From the NCBI RefSeq assembly GCF_002099425.1, contig NW_018343955.1, forward strand, positions 14,646,001 to 14,710,000: 64,000 bases of DNA. Direction: 5' to 3'. Each line of letters opens with the position of its first letter. The first letter of the stretch is position 1. The notes beneath the pieces were generated by a model. It had not been told where the DNA came from. It searched no databases and saw only the letters and a program-made list of their open reading frames with translations. Origin of the DNA: Phascolarctos cinereus. Lineage: Eukaryota > Chordata > Mammalia > Diprotodontia > Phascolarctidae. Below, piece by piece: positions 43,886-53,805 of the stretch. The translations under genes were made by a program, and so were the position numbers.

Positions 43886-45078
43886 AGTTTTTTTTCTTTT
43901 GTCTTCCATTCAATCTTCTTTCCTTCCCCAATCCTTTTCTTCCCATTCTCTTGCCTATCTTCTCACCCTACCAAAATGGCCCCAGATTAATAGCCTAGTA
44001 AAGTTATGTAAGTCCAGAGATTTGTAGAGGGAGAATGGGTATGTGGGGAAGGGTACAAAAATAGTTTTTATACAGATCATCCCAGTTCTTTTTCTTCCAC
44101 TTTAAATTCTATGCAGAAATATTTCTGAAAAAATTTTGGCTAAAAGACAGTCGCTAAATTATGCACATTAGTAAGGAAACAGAAAAGTTAATAATGTTCA
44201 ATGACCTAATTACTTGGGTGTGTTTAATTTTCCAAGGCTAATAGCCCTAGATTACTATCAGTTGAATATGAGCTAGATATTTTTTTTCTTTTTCCATGGT
44301 AAAAATTGCTTAACATTTATAATGAGATAGTACCTCTAATGATTGATTTTTATGTTTGTGCAGTACTCAACAGAAAGGATTCCCAGAAACAATCATCCTC
44401 TTTATCATCTCCTAAAACTCATCACTTCCCTAATCAAATGCCAAACTTCTTTAGGTGCAGCATAGACTTTCTGTTGTTTCCCTTATAATAATAGCTTATA
44501 TCTGTATTTTGTACCTCTCAGCTACTGTCAAGATGGCTGTTGTTTAGTATTAACTATTCAATTTACAATCCAAGCCCCCATCCAATGAATTACTACATTC
44601 CAAAGCAGAGACATTTAATCCAACAGAAAAAAAACATATACTTAAGATATGAAACAATCTAAATAAGAAAGAAGGATGTCAAGTAGCAAAACATTCTCTG
44701 TGTCACTATAGAAGGAGGTACAACTTCCTGCACTTCCAAGGGAGTTAACATCAAATTCCTTTTCAATCCTGAATTTCCATCATAGTAGGAGGGCATAATT
44801 GCTTTGGAACTCACAGTCCCAGAAGTGGACACAGACAGCAATGTCATCTGTGTCTTAGAGTGTCTTTGCCAGCCTCTCTCAGCAAAGACAAGAGAATACA
44901 GAAAGCCCTCATCTTGATTTCTGAGTCAAAATGCTTCAAATGTAATATTGGGGTCCAGAGACACCATAGTACTATGGTACTCTTTGTTTCTCCACTTTGG
45001 CCATAACCATATTGCCTATCTTATCTAATAAGTACCCTTGCACTTAACTTCTATTTTTAAACCTTCTGCCTTGTAGAG
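43886..45078. other. Unassigned stretch
   Basis: No gene or repeat recognised. The 60- and 62-residue frames at 44306-44847 lack domains. Confidence 0.5.
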
Positions 45079-45293
45079 CAGAGATGTCAAACTCATCATC
45101 CATGGGCCATGTTGCAACCCACAACATTGAGGTCAATTCCAAATGAAAACATAATTGGGAAATATTTAACAAAATAAATAAAAATAAGTAGGTCATAGAT
45201 AATGTTCTATGGTTTTCAAAGTCAATATGTGGCCCACAGGGATCCCTATGTATGGCTTAATGGCCCCATTTCTATTTGAGTTTGATACCACTG
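45079..45293. mobile_element. Non-autonomous hAT-type DNA transposon
   Basis: The left end is 'cagagatgtcaaactcatca' and the right end, reverse-complemented, is 'cagtggtatcaaactcaaat', terminal inverted repeats of about 16 bp with three differences. An 8-bp target duplication, 'ttgtagag' (45071-45078) and 'ttgtaaag' (45294-45301), flanks it, as hAT elements produce. At 215 bp it has no transposase. The internal text ('aatatgtggcccacaggga') matches a dispersed marsupial repeat that I recall but cannot name. Confidence 0.85.
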
Positions 45294-47307
45294 TTGTAAA
45301 GTATGCCTCCACAAAACTGAGTCTTCCTGGTGACACTACTCTCCTGTGAGCTCCAGAATAGCTAAAGCACTTTGAGAAACATAGTCCAGAGAGTATCTCT
45401 CACTAAGAGAGATTCTTTCAGCTTTAAGCTGACATCTACATATCTCTTTGATAAAATTATATTTTATTTCTGTGACTTTTTTGACTCACTAACTCACTAA
45501 GATAATGTCATGTAGTTCTTAGTTAATTTTAATCCTACTTTCAGTGACTGTTTATTGAATGTAATTTTATTGCATTGTGTTCAACAAAGAATGTGTTTAC
45601 TATTTTTCTCTGTATTTGTGAGATTTTTATACACTAATACATGGTCATTTTTTGCAAATATGCCATATAGTGCTGAGCAATATATTTTCTCCTTTCTATT
45701 CCTTTTCAATAATCATTGATCCATTTTTAACTTTTCTAAAACTCTATTTGGGTCCTTAACATCTTATTTATTTTTGGTTACATTTATCTAGGTCTGAATA
45801 GGGCATATTGAAGTCCACTATTATAGTTTTCCTATCTGTTTCTCCCTATAATTCATTTAGCTTTTCCTTTAAGTACTTAGATCCTATGCCATTTGGTGCA
45901 TATATGTTAAGTATTGATATTAATTCATCATCCATGGTACCTTTCTGCACAAAGTAGCTTCTATGTTTATCTCTTTTAATCAATTCTATTTTTGTTATTG
46001 ACTTGTCTGAGATCATGATTGCTACCTCTACATTTTTTTAGTTCAGTAGAAACATAATGTTTTTCCCCTGTTAAGTGTTTCCCCAACATTTTATTTTAAC
46101 TATGAATTTTTATGTTGCAAGTGTTTCTCTTGCAAGCAATGTTGTTTTCTATTCTACTTTATAATCCATTCTGTTATCTTCTGTTTTATGGGTGACTTCA
46201 TTCTATGCAAATTTTCAGTTATAACTGTTAATAGTGTATTTCTTTTCATCCTTTTCACTTATACTTTCCCCTCTTTTCGTCATCAGCACCCCTCTTTATA
46301 ATTAACAAAAGGGTGGTGAGACTATGTTCAGCTCCTGTGATCTATACTTGATGACTAGTGCACTTCTGCTCCTCTGCACTTCCTCTTCCTTCACCAAGAC
46401 CACACTCACAGATTATTAATCTTACTTTCTTCTCCTTTGAAACTCTTCTTCATAAGCCAAGATCAGAGTTTGTTTTGCTTATGATCAATCTTTTTTTTAA
46501 ATCTACCTTCCCTCTTATTCCCGTATGTATTTCCTCGTTTCCTTTTGAGTTAAATATTTCTGCATCAAATTCTGTGTGTGCATGTGTATATGTATGCTGT
46601 TCCCTCCTTTGACAAGTTCAGATGATAGTGAAATTTTCTTCTCTTTCTTTTCTTCCCCTTTCTTCACTTATGTATTCTTTTTCTCCCTCCCTTTCTAATT
46701 CTTCTTTTAAGATCATCAAAACCACAACTAAGCCCTCTACCTTATGCAACTCCTTTTGTCACCCCTGCTAACAGACTTCTTTAGAGACATATCCTCTCCT
46801 CCATTAGAATATAAGAACTTCATCCTTGTATATTTATTTCGCTTCCTCCTTCTTTGGATGCTCTATTTGTTTATATTCCTTGTATTTCCATTGTCCAATA
46901 TGTTTGCCAGGCAAATAATCTCCTCAGTTCTAGTTTTCTTTGTAGGAATGATTCAAATGCCTCTATTTATTGAATATCTATCTTTTTTTTTTTTACTGAT
47001 GATTAAACCATTTACTGATGGTTTGCAAAGTATGTCACTTTGGGTTTCATCTTGAGTTCTTTCACTTTTCAAAACATTCCATTCCCTTCTTCAGTTCCCA
47101 GTGGGTGTAGAATAGTCTTTTGTTATTCAAATTTTCTTTCCTTTATATTTGAAGGTCCTTCTCCCTGACACTTTCAGAATTTGTTGCTTGCCATTAGAAT
47201 TAGTGCAATTTAAACATTATGTGTTGGGTAACCACTATAATTTAACAATTATGTGTTTACAGCAAAGATTCCCTGCCCCCTTTCTGGAGGCAATTTGTGG
47301 GTTCTTT

Positions 47308-47310
<3 letters not shown>

Positions 47311-47356
<46 letters not shown>
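47311..47356. repeat. (TG)n microsatellite inside L1 ORF1
   Basis: About 23 uninterrupted TG units within the antisense ORF1 of the L1. Confidence 0.97.
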
Positions 47357-47357
<1 letters not shown>

Positions 47358-48002
47358 TGGGTTCAGAAGTTCTAGACCTTTTAAAAAATATTATTTCTTG
47401 CATTATCATGTTCAGGTTTTTGTACTTTTGTCCTTCCGGGAAATCTATGATCCTTAAGTCATCTCTATGTATCCTTTTTTTTGAGATTATATGTTTTGCT
47501 TGTACAGATATTATGGTTTCTTTTAATGTTATTGCTTTTTGTTTCTCTTCTTCCAGATCATCCTTTACATCTGTATATTTGCATTCTCAATTAGTTCTCT
47601 TTTTTGTTTCTTTGGTAAGTTTTGCCAGCATGTTACCTGGTTTTTCTCTTCTGCTAGTTATTTCTGCTGTGCAGACCATATATTCTGCTTTATCAATTTG
47701 TGTTTCTCTCTCAAACTATTCAAGAACATCCTGCTATGGTTCCATGCTCTCTTGGGAAACCACAGAGTCCACTGCTTCATCAGGTGGTGATACATTTTCC
47801 TTTATCTTACAATATTTATTCATAAGTGTCTGGCCTTATTTATCTGTCCTAGAGGCCATATTACCTTCTGTTATTAAATATCTTCTCTGTTGGTTTATCT
47901 GCTCTTCTCAAGGTCTGTAACTGAGCTTTCTTCCTTCTGGGATGAAGAACAACAACTACCAATCTTTTCTAATTCTTTCTTCTAGAGCTCTTATTTCACT
48001 TG

Positions 48003-48110
48003 TTAGATAATTTTAAACTCAATAAACAATAAATAATCAATAAATACTTATTAAGTGATTAATGTGTAGCAGACACTATGCTAAGTTCTAGGGATACAAA
48101 AAGAGGCATT
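48003..48110 (-). mobile_element. L2 tail, antisense, inside L1
   Basis: 'aatacttattaagtgattaa' and 'agacactatgctaagttcta' with 'gggatacaaaaagaggcatt' form an antisense L2 3' end between L1 ORF1 and its 5' UTR. Confidence 0.75.
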
Positions 48111-48455
48111 TTCTCTGACTGTTCCCCATCTGGAATGCTGGAAAACTTTCTAGAAAAGTTGGAATGCTTTCCCTCCTCTGCTCTGCTTAGTGACCTCCCT
48201 AGTTTCCTTTAAGTCCTAACTAAAAGCCTTCCTTTTGCTAGAAGCCTTCTCTTAATTCTAGTGCCTTTCTTCTGTCAATTACTTCCTATTTATCCTGTAT
48301 ATATCTTGCTCTGTATCTGTTTCTTTGCACATTATCTCCCCTATTAGAGTATAAACTTTTTAAGGGCAGGGACTGTCTCTTGCCTCTTTTTGTACCCCCA
48401 GCACCAAGCACTGTGCCTGATACATAGTAGTCACTTAATAAATATTTATTATTTA
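48111..48455 (+). mobile_element. L2 3' end, sense, inside L1
   Basis: 'tgttccccatctggaatgct', 'agaagccttctcttaattct', 'aagggcagggactgtctctt', 'cagcaccaagcactgtgcct' and 'tcacttaataaatatttatt' form a sense L2 3' end. With the antisense piece to its left it forms a divergent pair, as if one L2 had inserted with 5' inversion or two pieces lie side by side. Confidence 0.82.
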
Positions 48456-49075
48456 TTGTTTGTTAAGTACTATATTCTTCAAGGATCTTAGGGATGGTTA
48501 AGGTCAGAGAACTAAAGACTTTCCAAGTGTCCTATCTCATCTCATCTAGGACAGTCTCATCACTGTCCTATTGGCCTGAGCTTTACAGGCTATGGATTCT
48601 ACTTTGGATCTAGCACCACAACTGTAGGATTTTTCATGGGTGGACCTCTGGTAGGTAATTGTAGTTCCCACCCCCTATCATTTGGCTGAAAATGTTCAGA
48701 GCAACAGACTGGCATGCTAACTCCTAGTCTGCACCCCCTGCCTTAGTCACTTTCCCTGAGCTGAGTCACACATAATAACTGTGGGGTCAAAGCAAATGGT
48801 CTACCTCTGGTCTGTGCCTATGACTTGAATCTGCGATATTGCTCTATGTTCAGAGCTACACAGCCACTAGTCCATTCCTATTTCACAGTTCCCTCCTTAG
48901 TCACTTGCTTGTAAGCTGAATTCATCATTCTGCGCTAGAAAAATGATCCATTGTCACTTCTCTTTGGATTTCCTGATCATTAGTCTATGTAGAACTCTTC
49001 CTAGATCTCTGTTGGAGTAGCTGTGGGAGAGGTCTGGGCTATACCTCTTCATCTTTGCCAGTCTATTTTAAACAT

Positions 49076-49739
49076 TTCAACTGCTTTAAGAATCATAAAG
49101 ATCTTTCTGTACAGTAGTACTGTGAAGTAGACAACATTATGTCACATGATACCCACGGATAAATGACTTTCCATGGTATTGTTGCCATTCATGAGTCAGA
49201 CCAATCTGGGACCTTACTGAAATGAGATGAAACACCCATAACATTTGACAGGTAATACAACAAGGTGGTTCGTTAGCCATGGGATGGGAAGAATATTCAG
49301 ATCACAGAAAAGATATTTAACAATGATGCAATCTTGGTTCAATTAAACACAGTTTCCCTGCCTTAGAGTTGCCCATGGTGGTCTGCCTGTCAAGCCTAAG
49401 TAAGCAGCTAGAGCTCTTGTTCCCTGGCCCTTCTGTACTCAGGAAACCAGGAAACCATGACATGGACTCAAGCCCAGAGTGCCCAGTGCCAATCAAATTC
49501 CAAGGATAGCCCTAACACCACCTCAGGGAAAACCATCAATCCAGCCTGGGGGAGGGGGGACCCTGGTAAGTAATACTTCTATCACACATGCTTACAGAGC
49601 TGTAAAACATGAAAGCTAACACTGTAACATCTTCTGATTCTCAGGATTAGTTCTCCGTTTCACTACTCAGTACAACTAGCAGGTAGTCAGTCTTTTCATC
49701 GTTGATTAAAGTTCTAGGTCATTCAAGAACAGCTGAGAA
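49076..49739. other. Unassigned stretch
   Basis: Apart from a possible MIR scrap near 49080-49140, nothing is recognised. Confidence 0.45.
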
Positions 49740-49950
49740 GGAAGGCAACATGGCATATTGGACAGAGAACTAGCATCGGCAATGGGAAGACCTGGGACCA
49801 AATGCCATCTTTGATAAATACTAGCTGTCACCCTCTATAGCTTTCAGTGCCCCAGAACAACTCTTTAAGGCTACAAGTTGAAGAAAATATGTCAGTCTGC
49901 ATTGGGGGAAGGAATTCCCTATACCGTGGAAATTGTAGGTTGAGGCCTTA
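49740..49950 (+). mobile_element. tRNA-derived SINE, same family as 3684-3845
   Basis: 'ggcaacatggcatattggac', 'gaagacctgggaccaaatgc' and 'gtcagtctgcattgggggaa', followed by 'ggaattccctataccgtgga'. It is a full-length member of the family with the 'gcattgg…attccctata' 3' part. Confidence 0.75.
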
Positions 49951-50491
49951 TCCTGTCTCAGGCTCAGCTTAAAGTATATTATTCATTAAGGTTTTCTTGG
50001 TTCCAAAACCAACTTGGTTTGAACAATGGAGAAGTACTACACATGCCTAGAATTGCTTTTGACTTCATCATGATTCCCTCACCTTCTCTTTAACCACCTC
50101 TTCTTCTGTGACAAGAAAGCAATTATTGCTTTTTTTTTTTTTGCACTTTCCCCCATTATTTAAACTAAAATCTTAGTTATATTGCTCTAGAGGTTTTCAG
50201 GGTAATAGTAACAGGGGTGGGTTGGTAAATGTTTAACAATTGCTTTCCAAAAACAACTAATGCACACACACACACACACACACACAACACACACACACAC
50301 ACACACCCATTTTTATTTAATTTGCATTATTAACATTTTCTCCATTACTTTCTTAAATCTAGATGATCAACAAAGCAATGAATCAAGCCTGTATTTTTAA
50401 TGTTTGCCAATTTCAGGAATATAAATGTTCACTCTGAAAATTTAACAGGTGAATCTCTTGAGTCAGTAAGAGTTAGTCCTGGCATGCCCCT
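49951..50491. other. Unassigned stretch with a (CA)n array
   Basis: Nothing is recognised except the CA array at 50262-50307. Confidence 0.45.
50262..50307. repeat. (CA)n microsatellite
   Basis: About 22 CA units with one 'caac' interruption. Confidence 0.97.
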
Positions 50492-50741
50492 GATAATAGC
50501 TGACATTTATGTAGTAATTTAAAGTTTGTAAAGTACTTTACATGCCATCTCATTTAATTCTTTCAACAACCCTTTAGGGGAAGTACCACAGGAATTATTC
50601 TCTCCATTTTACATCTGAGGAAACTGAGGTTAAATGACTTGCTTATGGTCACACAGCTAGTATGTATCACAAGTAGGAAGTGAACCTAGGTCTTCCCTAG
50701 TCTGTGGCTAGCATTCAATCCACTATACCAGCCTGCCTCCT
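50492..50741 (-). mobile_element. MIR-type SINE, antisense, full length
   Basis: 'gtttgtaaagtactttacat', 'gccatctcatttaattcttt', 'catctgaggaaactgaggtt', 'tggtcacacagctagtatgt' and 'tcaatccactataccagcct'. Confidence 0.9.
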
Positions 50742-51814
50742 TGGGATCCTTCCTAAGCTTCAGATTTTTGCCTCCATTGACACCATACCCAAAACTGCCT
50801 CTTTCTTTAATCAGGTGAGTTGGTCACACTGGCCATTTGACATAATGTATAATAAGCAACAATTTAATTGACTGTTTTGACCATTCAGCTGGTTGTTCTT
50901 TCACATAAATGGAACTATTGTGGGACTTTTACTTTCTTTTTCACGAGCTGATTCAACATTAAAGTGTTCCTCCCCACAGTGTCAGACTTACTGGAAACAT
51001 AGGACTGAATCACTTGTTGCTCCTGTCTCCTATACCTGATACCCCCTTCATTGGATTTTATAAACACTTCTAAATGGATTTTGCAGATAATGACCATTTC
51101 TAGGTCCAAGAGTTCCTAGTATAATATAGCAGGAGTCAGATGAATTAGTAGTCAGAACAAAAGCAGTCAGACTCATGAGACCCTCGAATTTTGCAAAGAT
51201 GCCTAAACCGCACAAGACGAGCTGTACCCTGATTGAACTTCACCCACTGACTCACTGGAAGACTGTGGAGAAGTCATAGAGAACCAGTCACTGGTTCCAT
51301 TGGCTGGTGACTCAGCTCCATTGCCTTCTAGGAGTGAGCCAAAGAAGGCTTTCACTGTCAAAGAGATATCCTATTTCCAATCAGATCGTTCCATGGCTCC
51401 CTACATTTGCCTCTGAATTTGCTTTGTAGGAACAAGTCTGCCCTTTATGTACTGGCAGAGGAAGAACATTGACTGAAAGTCAGTGTCACAGGCTCTGTCA
51501 GCAAAGAGATGAGTCATTTAAAGGTCGGGAAATGGGTCCAAAAGAACAGCATGTTCAGCCCAACACTGAACAGGTAGCCTACCATAGAGGCTTTGCCCAA
51601 TGTGGCTCTATACCATTAGAAAGCAGGTAACTAATACATGGATTTAGATGTAGCATTAATAAAATAATTACATTCAATTAAAAACTGGATATAACATGAA
51701 TGACCTTACAACAAAGTATTATCAATCTTTTTCCCTGTCATTCTGTCCATGTAAAGGAGGATTCTACCAGATGACCCATTAGTAAGCATCGGAGTTTTAG
51801 GAAGGCCACATCCA
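50742..51814. other. Unassigned stretch
   Basis: No gene or repeat recognised over about 1.1 kb. Confidence 0.5.
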
Positions 51815-51862
51815 AGGCATGGCACAGAGTAGGTACTTGATAAAAGTTGACTGATTGACCTG
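51815..51862 (+). mobile_element. L2 terminus, sense
   Basis: 'caaggcatggcacagagtag' and 'gtacttgataaaagttgact' with 'gattga' form the last ~48 bp of an L2. Confidence 0.65.
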
Positions 51863-51965
51863 AGGCTCTTCCATACTTCCTACTTTTTGTAGGAACATAC
51901 CTAAGGTATGTTTATGATAGTTCTGTCTAGATTCTATTGTGAATAGTCCTGAACTTTCAATTTAA

Positions 51966-52205
51966 TTTTTTGTTGTTGTTTTCAGTCATTTCAGTCATGT
52001 CCAACTCTTTGCAACCTCATTTGTGGTTTTCATAGCAAAGATACTGGAATGGTTTGCCGTTTCCTTCTCCATCTCATTTTGCAGATGAGGAAACTGAGGC
52101 ATTCAGGGTTAAGTGACTTGCCTGGAGCCACACTGAGGCCAGATTTGAACTCAGGAAAATGAGTCTTCCTGACTGTAGGCCTGACACTCTATTCACTGCA
52201 CCTGA
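51966..52205 (-). mobile_element. Mar1-type long SINE, antisense
   Basis: The reversed RTE-like tail 'cagtcatttcagtcatgtcc' and 'aactctttgcaacctcattt' is followed by 'gatgaggaaactgaggcatt', 'agatttgaactcaggaaaat' and 'ctattcactgcacctgatc'. Near full length; the flanking duplication is not clear. Confidence 0.92.
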
Positions 52206-52230
52206 TCTAATTATCATCTTAATTATCCAC

Positions 52231-52380
52231 CACTAAAAATGGAATGGGGAAGAAGTGATGGATTCCCCCTCCATGAAGGTCTTCACTTATCAGGTGTGCT
52301 GTATTGGAGATTCCTTTCATGTATGGGTTAGACTAGATGGCACCTGAGGTATCTTCTAACTCTCAAATTCTGTGCTTCCA
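52231..52380 (+). mobile_element. CR1/L3 3' end, sense
   Basis: 'aaaatggaatggggaagaag', 'ccctccatgaaggtcttcac', 'gggttagactagatggcacc' and the terminus 'tcaaattctgtgcttccatg' form a sense CR1/L3 tail. Confidence 0.85.
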
Positions 52381-52382
52381 TG

Positions 52383-52450
52383 TCTCACAGGCAGAACTTG
52401 AACCTAGGTCTTCTTGACCCTGAGGCCAGCTCTTTATCTTCTATTGCTAT
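52383..52450 (-). mobile_element. MIR head fragment, antisense
   Basis: 'ggcagaacttgaacctaggt' and 'cttcttgaccctgaggccag' form the antisense core-head of a MIR or tRNA SINE, short and truncated. Confidence 0.6.
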
Positions 52451-52526
52451 CCTTCTGCTTTTAGGAGAGAATAAGCAACTACAAGTAACCAAATTAAGTT
52501 TTCAATGTTAATAATAACAGCACCTC

Positions 52527-52640
52527 AGAATCACAGAATGTCAGGGTTGGAAGAGATCTCAGGTGCTTTCCAATTCAACTTGTACTTGAAAAATAATCCC
52601 CTGTAGACTATACCCCTAAAGTGGTCATCTTAAAGATTAC
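52527..52640 (-). mobile_element. CR1/L3 3' end, antisense
   Basis: 'gaatcacagaatgtcagggt' and 'tggaagagatctcaggtgct', then 'taatcccctgtagactatac' and 'agtggtcatcttaaag'. It points toward the sense CR1/L3 at 52231-52380, tail to tail. Confidence 0.8.
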
Positions 52641-52829
52641 TCATCTTATGCCTTAGTGTGAATTTGTTTCTGAGCCCAGACTGATTCAGATCCATTCTCA
52701 AGAACTGAGGGGGGAAAGAGATCTCTTTTCTAATGTAACTGACTTCTCTCTGCTCATAGATTTCTAATTTTATTTTTAAAGTGATTATAAAGTGACACAG
52801 CAATCAATACATAAGATATGTTTTTAAAG

Positions 52830-52985
52830 TTCATTTACATTCATGATCTCATTTAGTCCAAGCCAATCCTGTGAGATATGTATGGCAGATATTTGATTCC
52901 CATTTGACAGATGAAGAAACTGAGACAAGACATGCTCAAAGTTACAAATGTACTTAATAGCAGAGTAGCTTCAAGTGATGCAAAA
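52830..52985 (-). mobile_element. MIR-type SINE, antisense
   Basis: 'agttcatttacattcatgat', 'gccaatcctgtgagatatgt' and 'tgacagatgaagaaactgag' give a diverged antisense MIR without its head. Confidence 0.75.
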
Positions 52986-53019
52986 ATGGATGTGATTTAT
53001 AAAGAGATTTATAAATTAG

Positions 53020-53269
53020 AGCAGCTAGGTGGTGCAGTGAATGGAGCCCTGGGCCTGCAGTTAGGAAGACCCATCCCCTTAAGTTCAAATCTGGCCTCAG
53101 ACTTTCTAGCTGTGTGACCTTGGGCAAGTCGCTTAACCCTGAGTTTCTCAGTTTCCTCATCTATAAAATGTGCTGGAGAAGGAAATGTCAAATTACTGTA
53201 GTATATTTGTGAAGAAAACCCCAAATGGGGTTACAAAGAGTCAGATACAACTGAAATTGAATAACAACA
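53020..53269 (+). mobile_element. Mar1-type long SINE with RTE-like tail
   Basis: 'gagcagctaggtggtgcagt', 'tgtgaccttgggcaagtcgc', 'ctggagaaggaaatgtcaaa' and 'gagtcagatacaactgaaat' are followed by a (CAA) tail. Target-site duplication 'ataaattag' at 53011-53019 and 53270-53278. Confidence 0.94.
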
Positions 53270-53396
53270 ATAAATTAGCTGATGGGAGAAGACATACATA
53301 CAATAAACAACATAAAGCAAATGCAATAAGGTGGTATATTAAGGAGTTCAATAAGAAGAAACTCAGAAGAGGAAGGTATCTGGGTAGAGGTGGTGT

Positions 53397-53600
53397 GAAT
53401 ATAATAATTCCCATTTATGGAGAGCTTGCCTTTGTGTGAGATAGGTAGTGCAATTAGTATTATTTTCAATTTACAGATGAGGAAACTGAGACTTCGAGAC
53501 TCTAAGTGACTAGTAGTCTATGTTTACACAGCATCTGAGGCAGGATTCATGCCCAGCCTAACTCCAAGTCCAACATCATAACCACTGTGGCACACTGATT
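53397..53600 (-). mobile_element. MIR-type SINE, antisense
   Basis: 'taataattcccatttatgga', 'tttacagatgaggaaactga' and 'tacacagcatctgaggcagg' with 'cataaccactgtggcacact'. Confidence 0.82.
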
Positions 53601-53602
53601 AT

Positions 53603-53805
53603 AAAATCACAAATTTAAAGGAGCGAGAGAGCATAGAGGTTGTCTAGTCTAATAACTCATTTTACAGATGAGGAAACTGAGGCTCAGCAAGAAGTGATTT
53701 GTCTAAGGTTACACAAGGAAGAAATGCCAGGACCAGAATTAGAACCCAGGGCCTCTGATGTGCAAATTCTGTGTTTTTTTTTTTCCAAATGCACCACCTT
53801 GATTC
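53603..53805 (-). mobile_element. MIR-like SINE, antisense, type of 1187-1635
   Basis: 'aggttgtctagtctaataac', 'cattttacagatgaggaaac', 'tgaggctcagcaagaagtga', 'agaacccagggcctctgatg' and 'caaatgcaccaccttgatt'. Confidence 0.8.

Larger units (their letters stand above)
45490..49075 (-). mobile_element. L1 5' half (5' UTR, ORF1, start of ORF2), antisense
   Basis: Reading right to left: 5' UTR 49075-48480 ('tgggctatacctcttcatct', 'gatattgctctatgttcaga'), an L2 interruption, and ORF1 about 48000-46640 ('tctatgatccttaagtcatc' in the RRM-coding part). Then come inter-ORF text and the ORF2 endonuclease region to 45490 ('gcatatatgttaagtattga', 'gtccactattatagttttcc'). The ORF2 start lies near 46235 ('ttataactgttaatagtgta'). 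The RT half of ORF2 and the 3' UTR are missing. ORF1 and ORF2 are broken. Confidence 0.78.

Noticed and set aside
47297-47920. Longest open frame in the window (207 residues, + strand), hydrophobic and Cys/Val-rich at its start
   Set aside because: It begins in a TG microsatellite and runs antisense to an L1 ORF1 remnant. The Leu/Ser/Phe-rich character is what antisense ORF1 gives. There is no independent domain.
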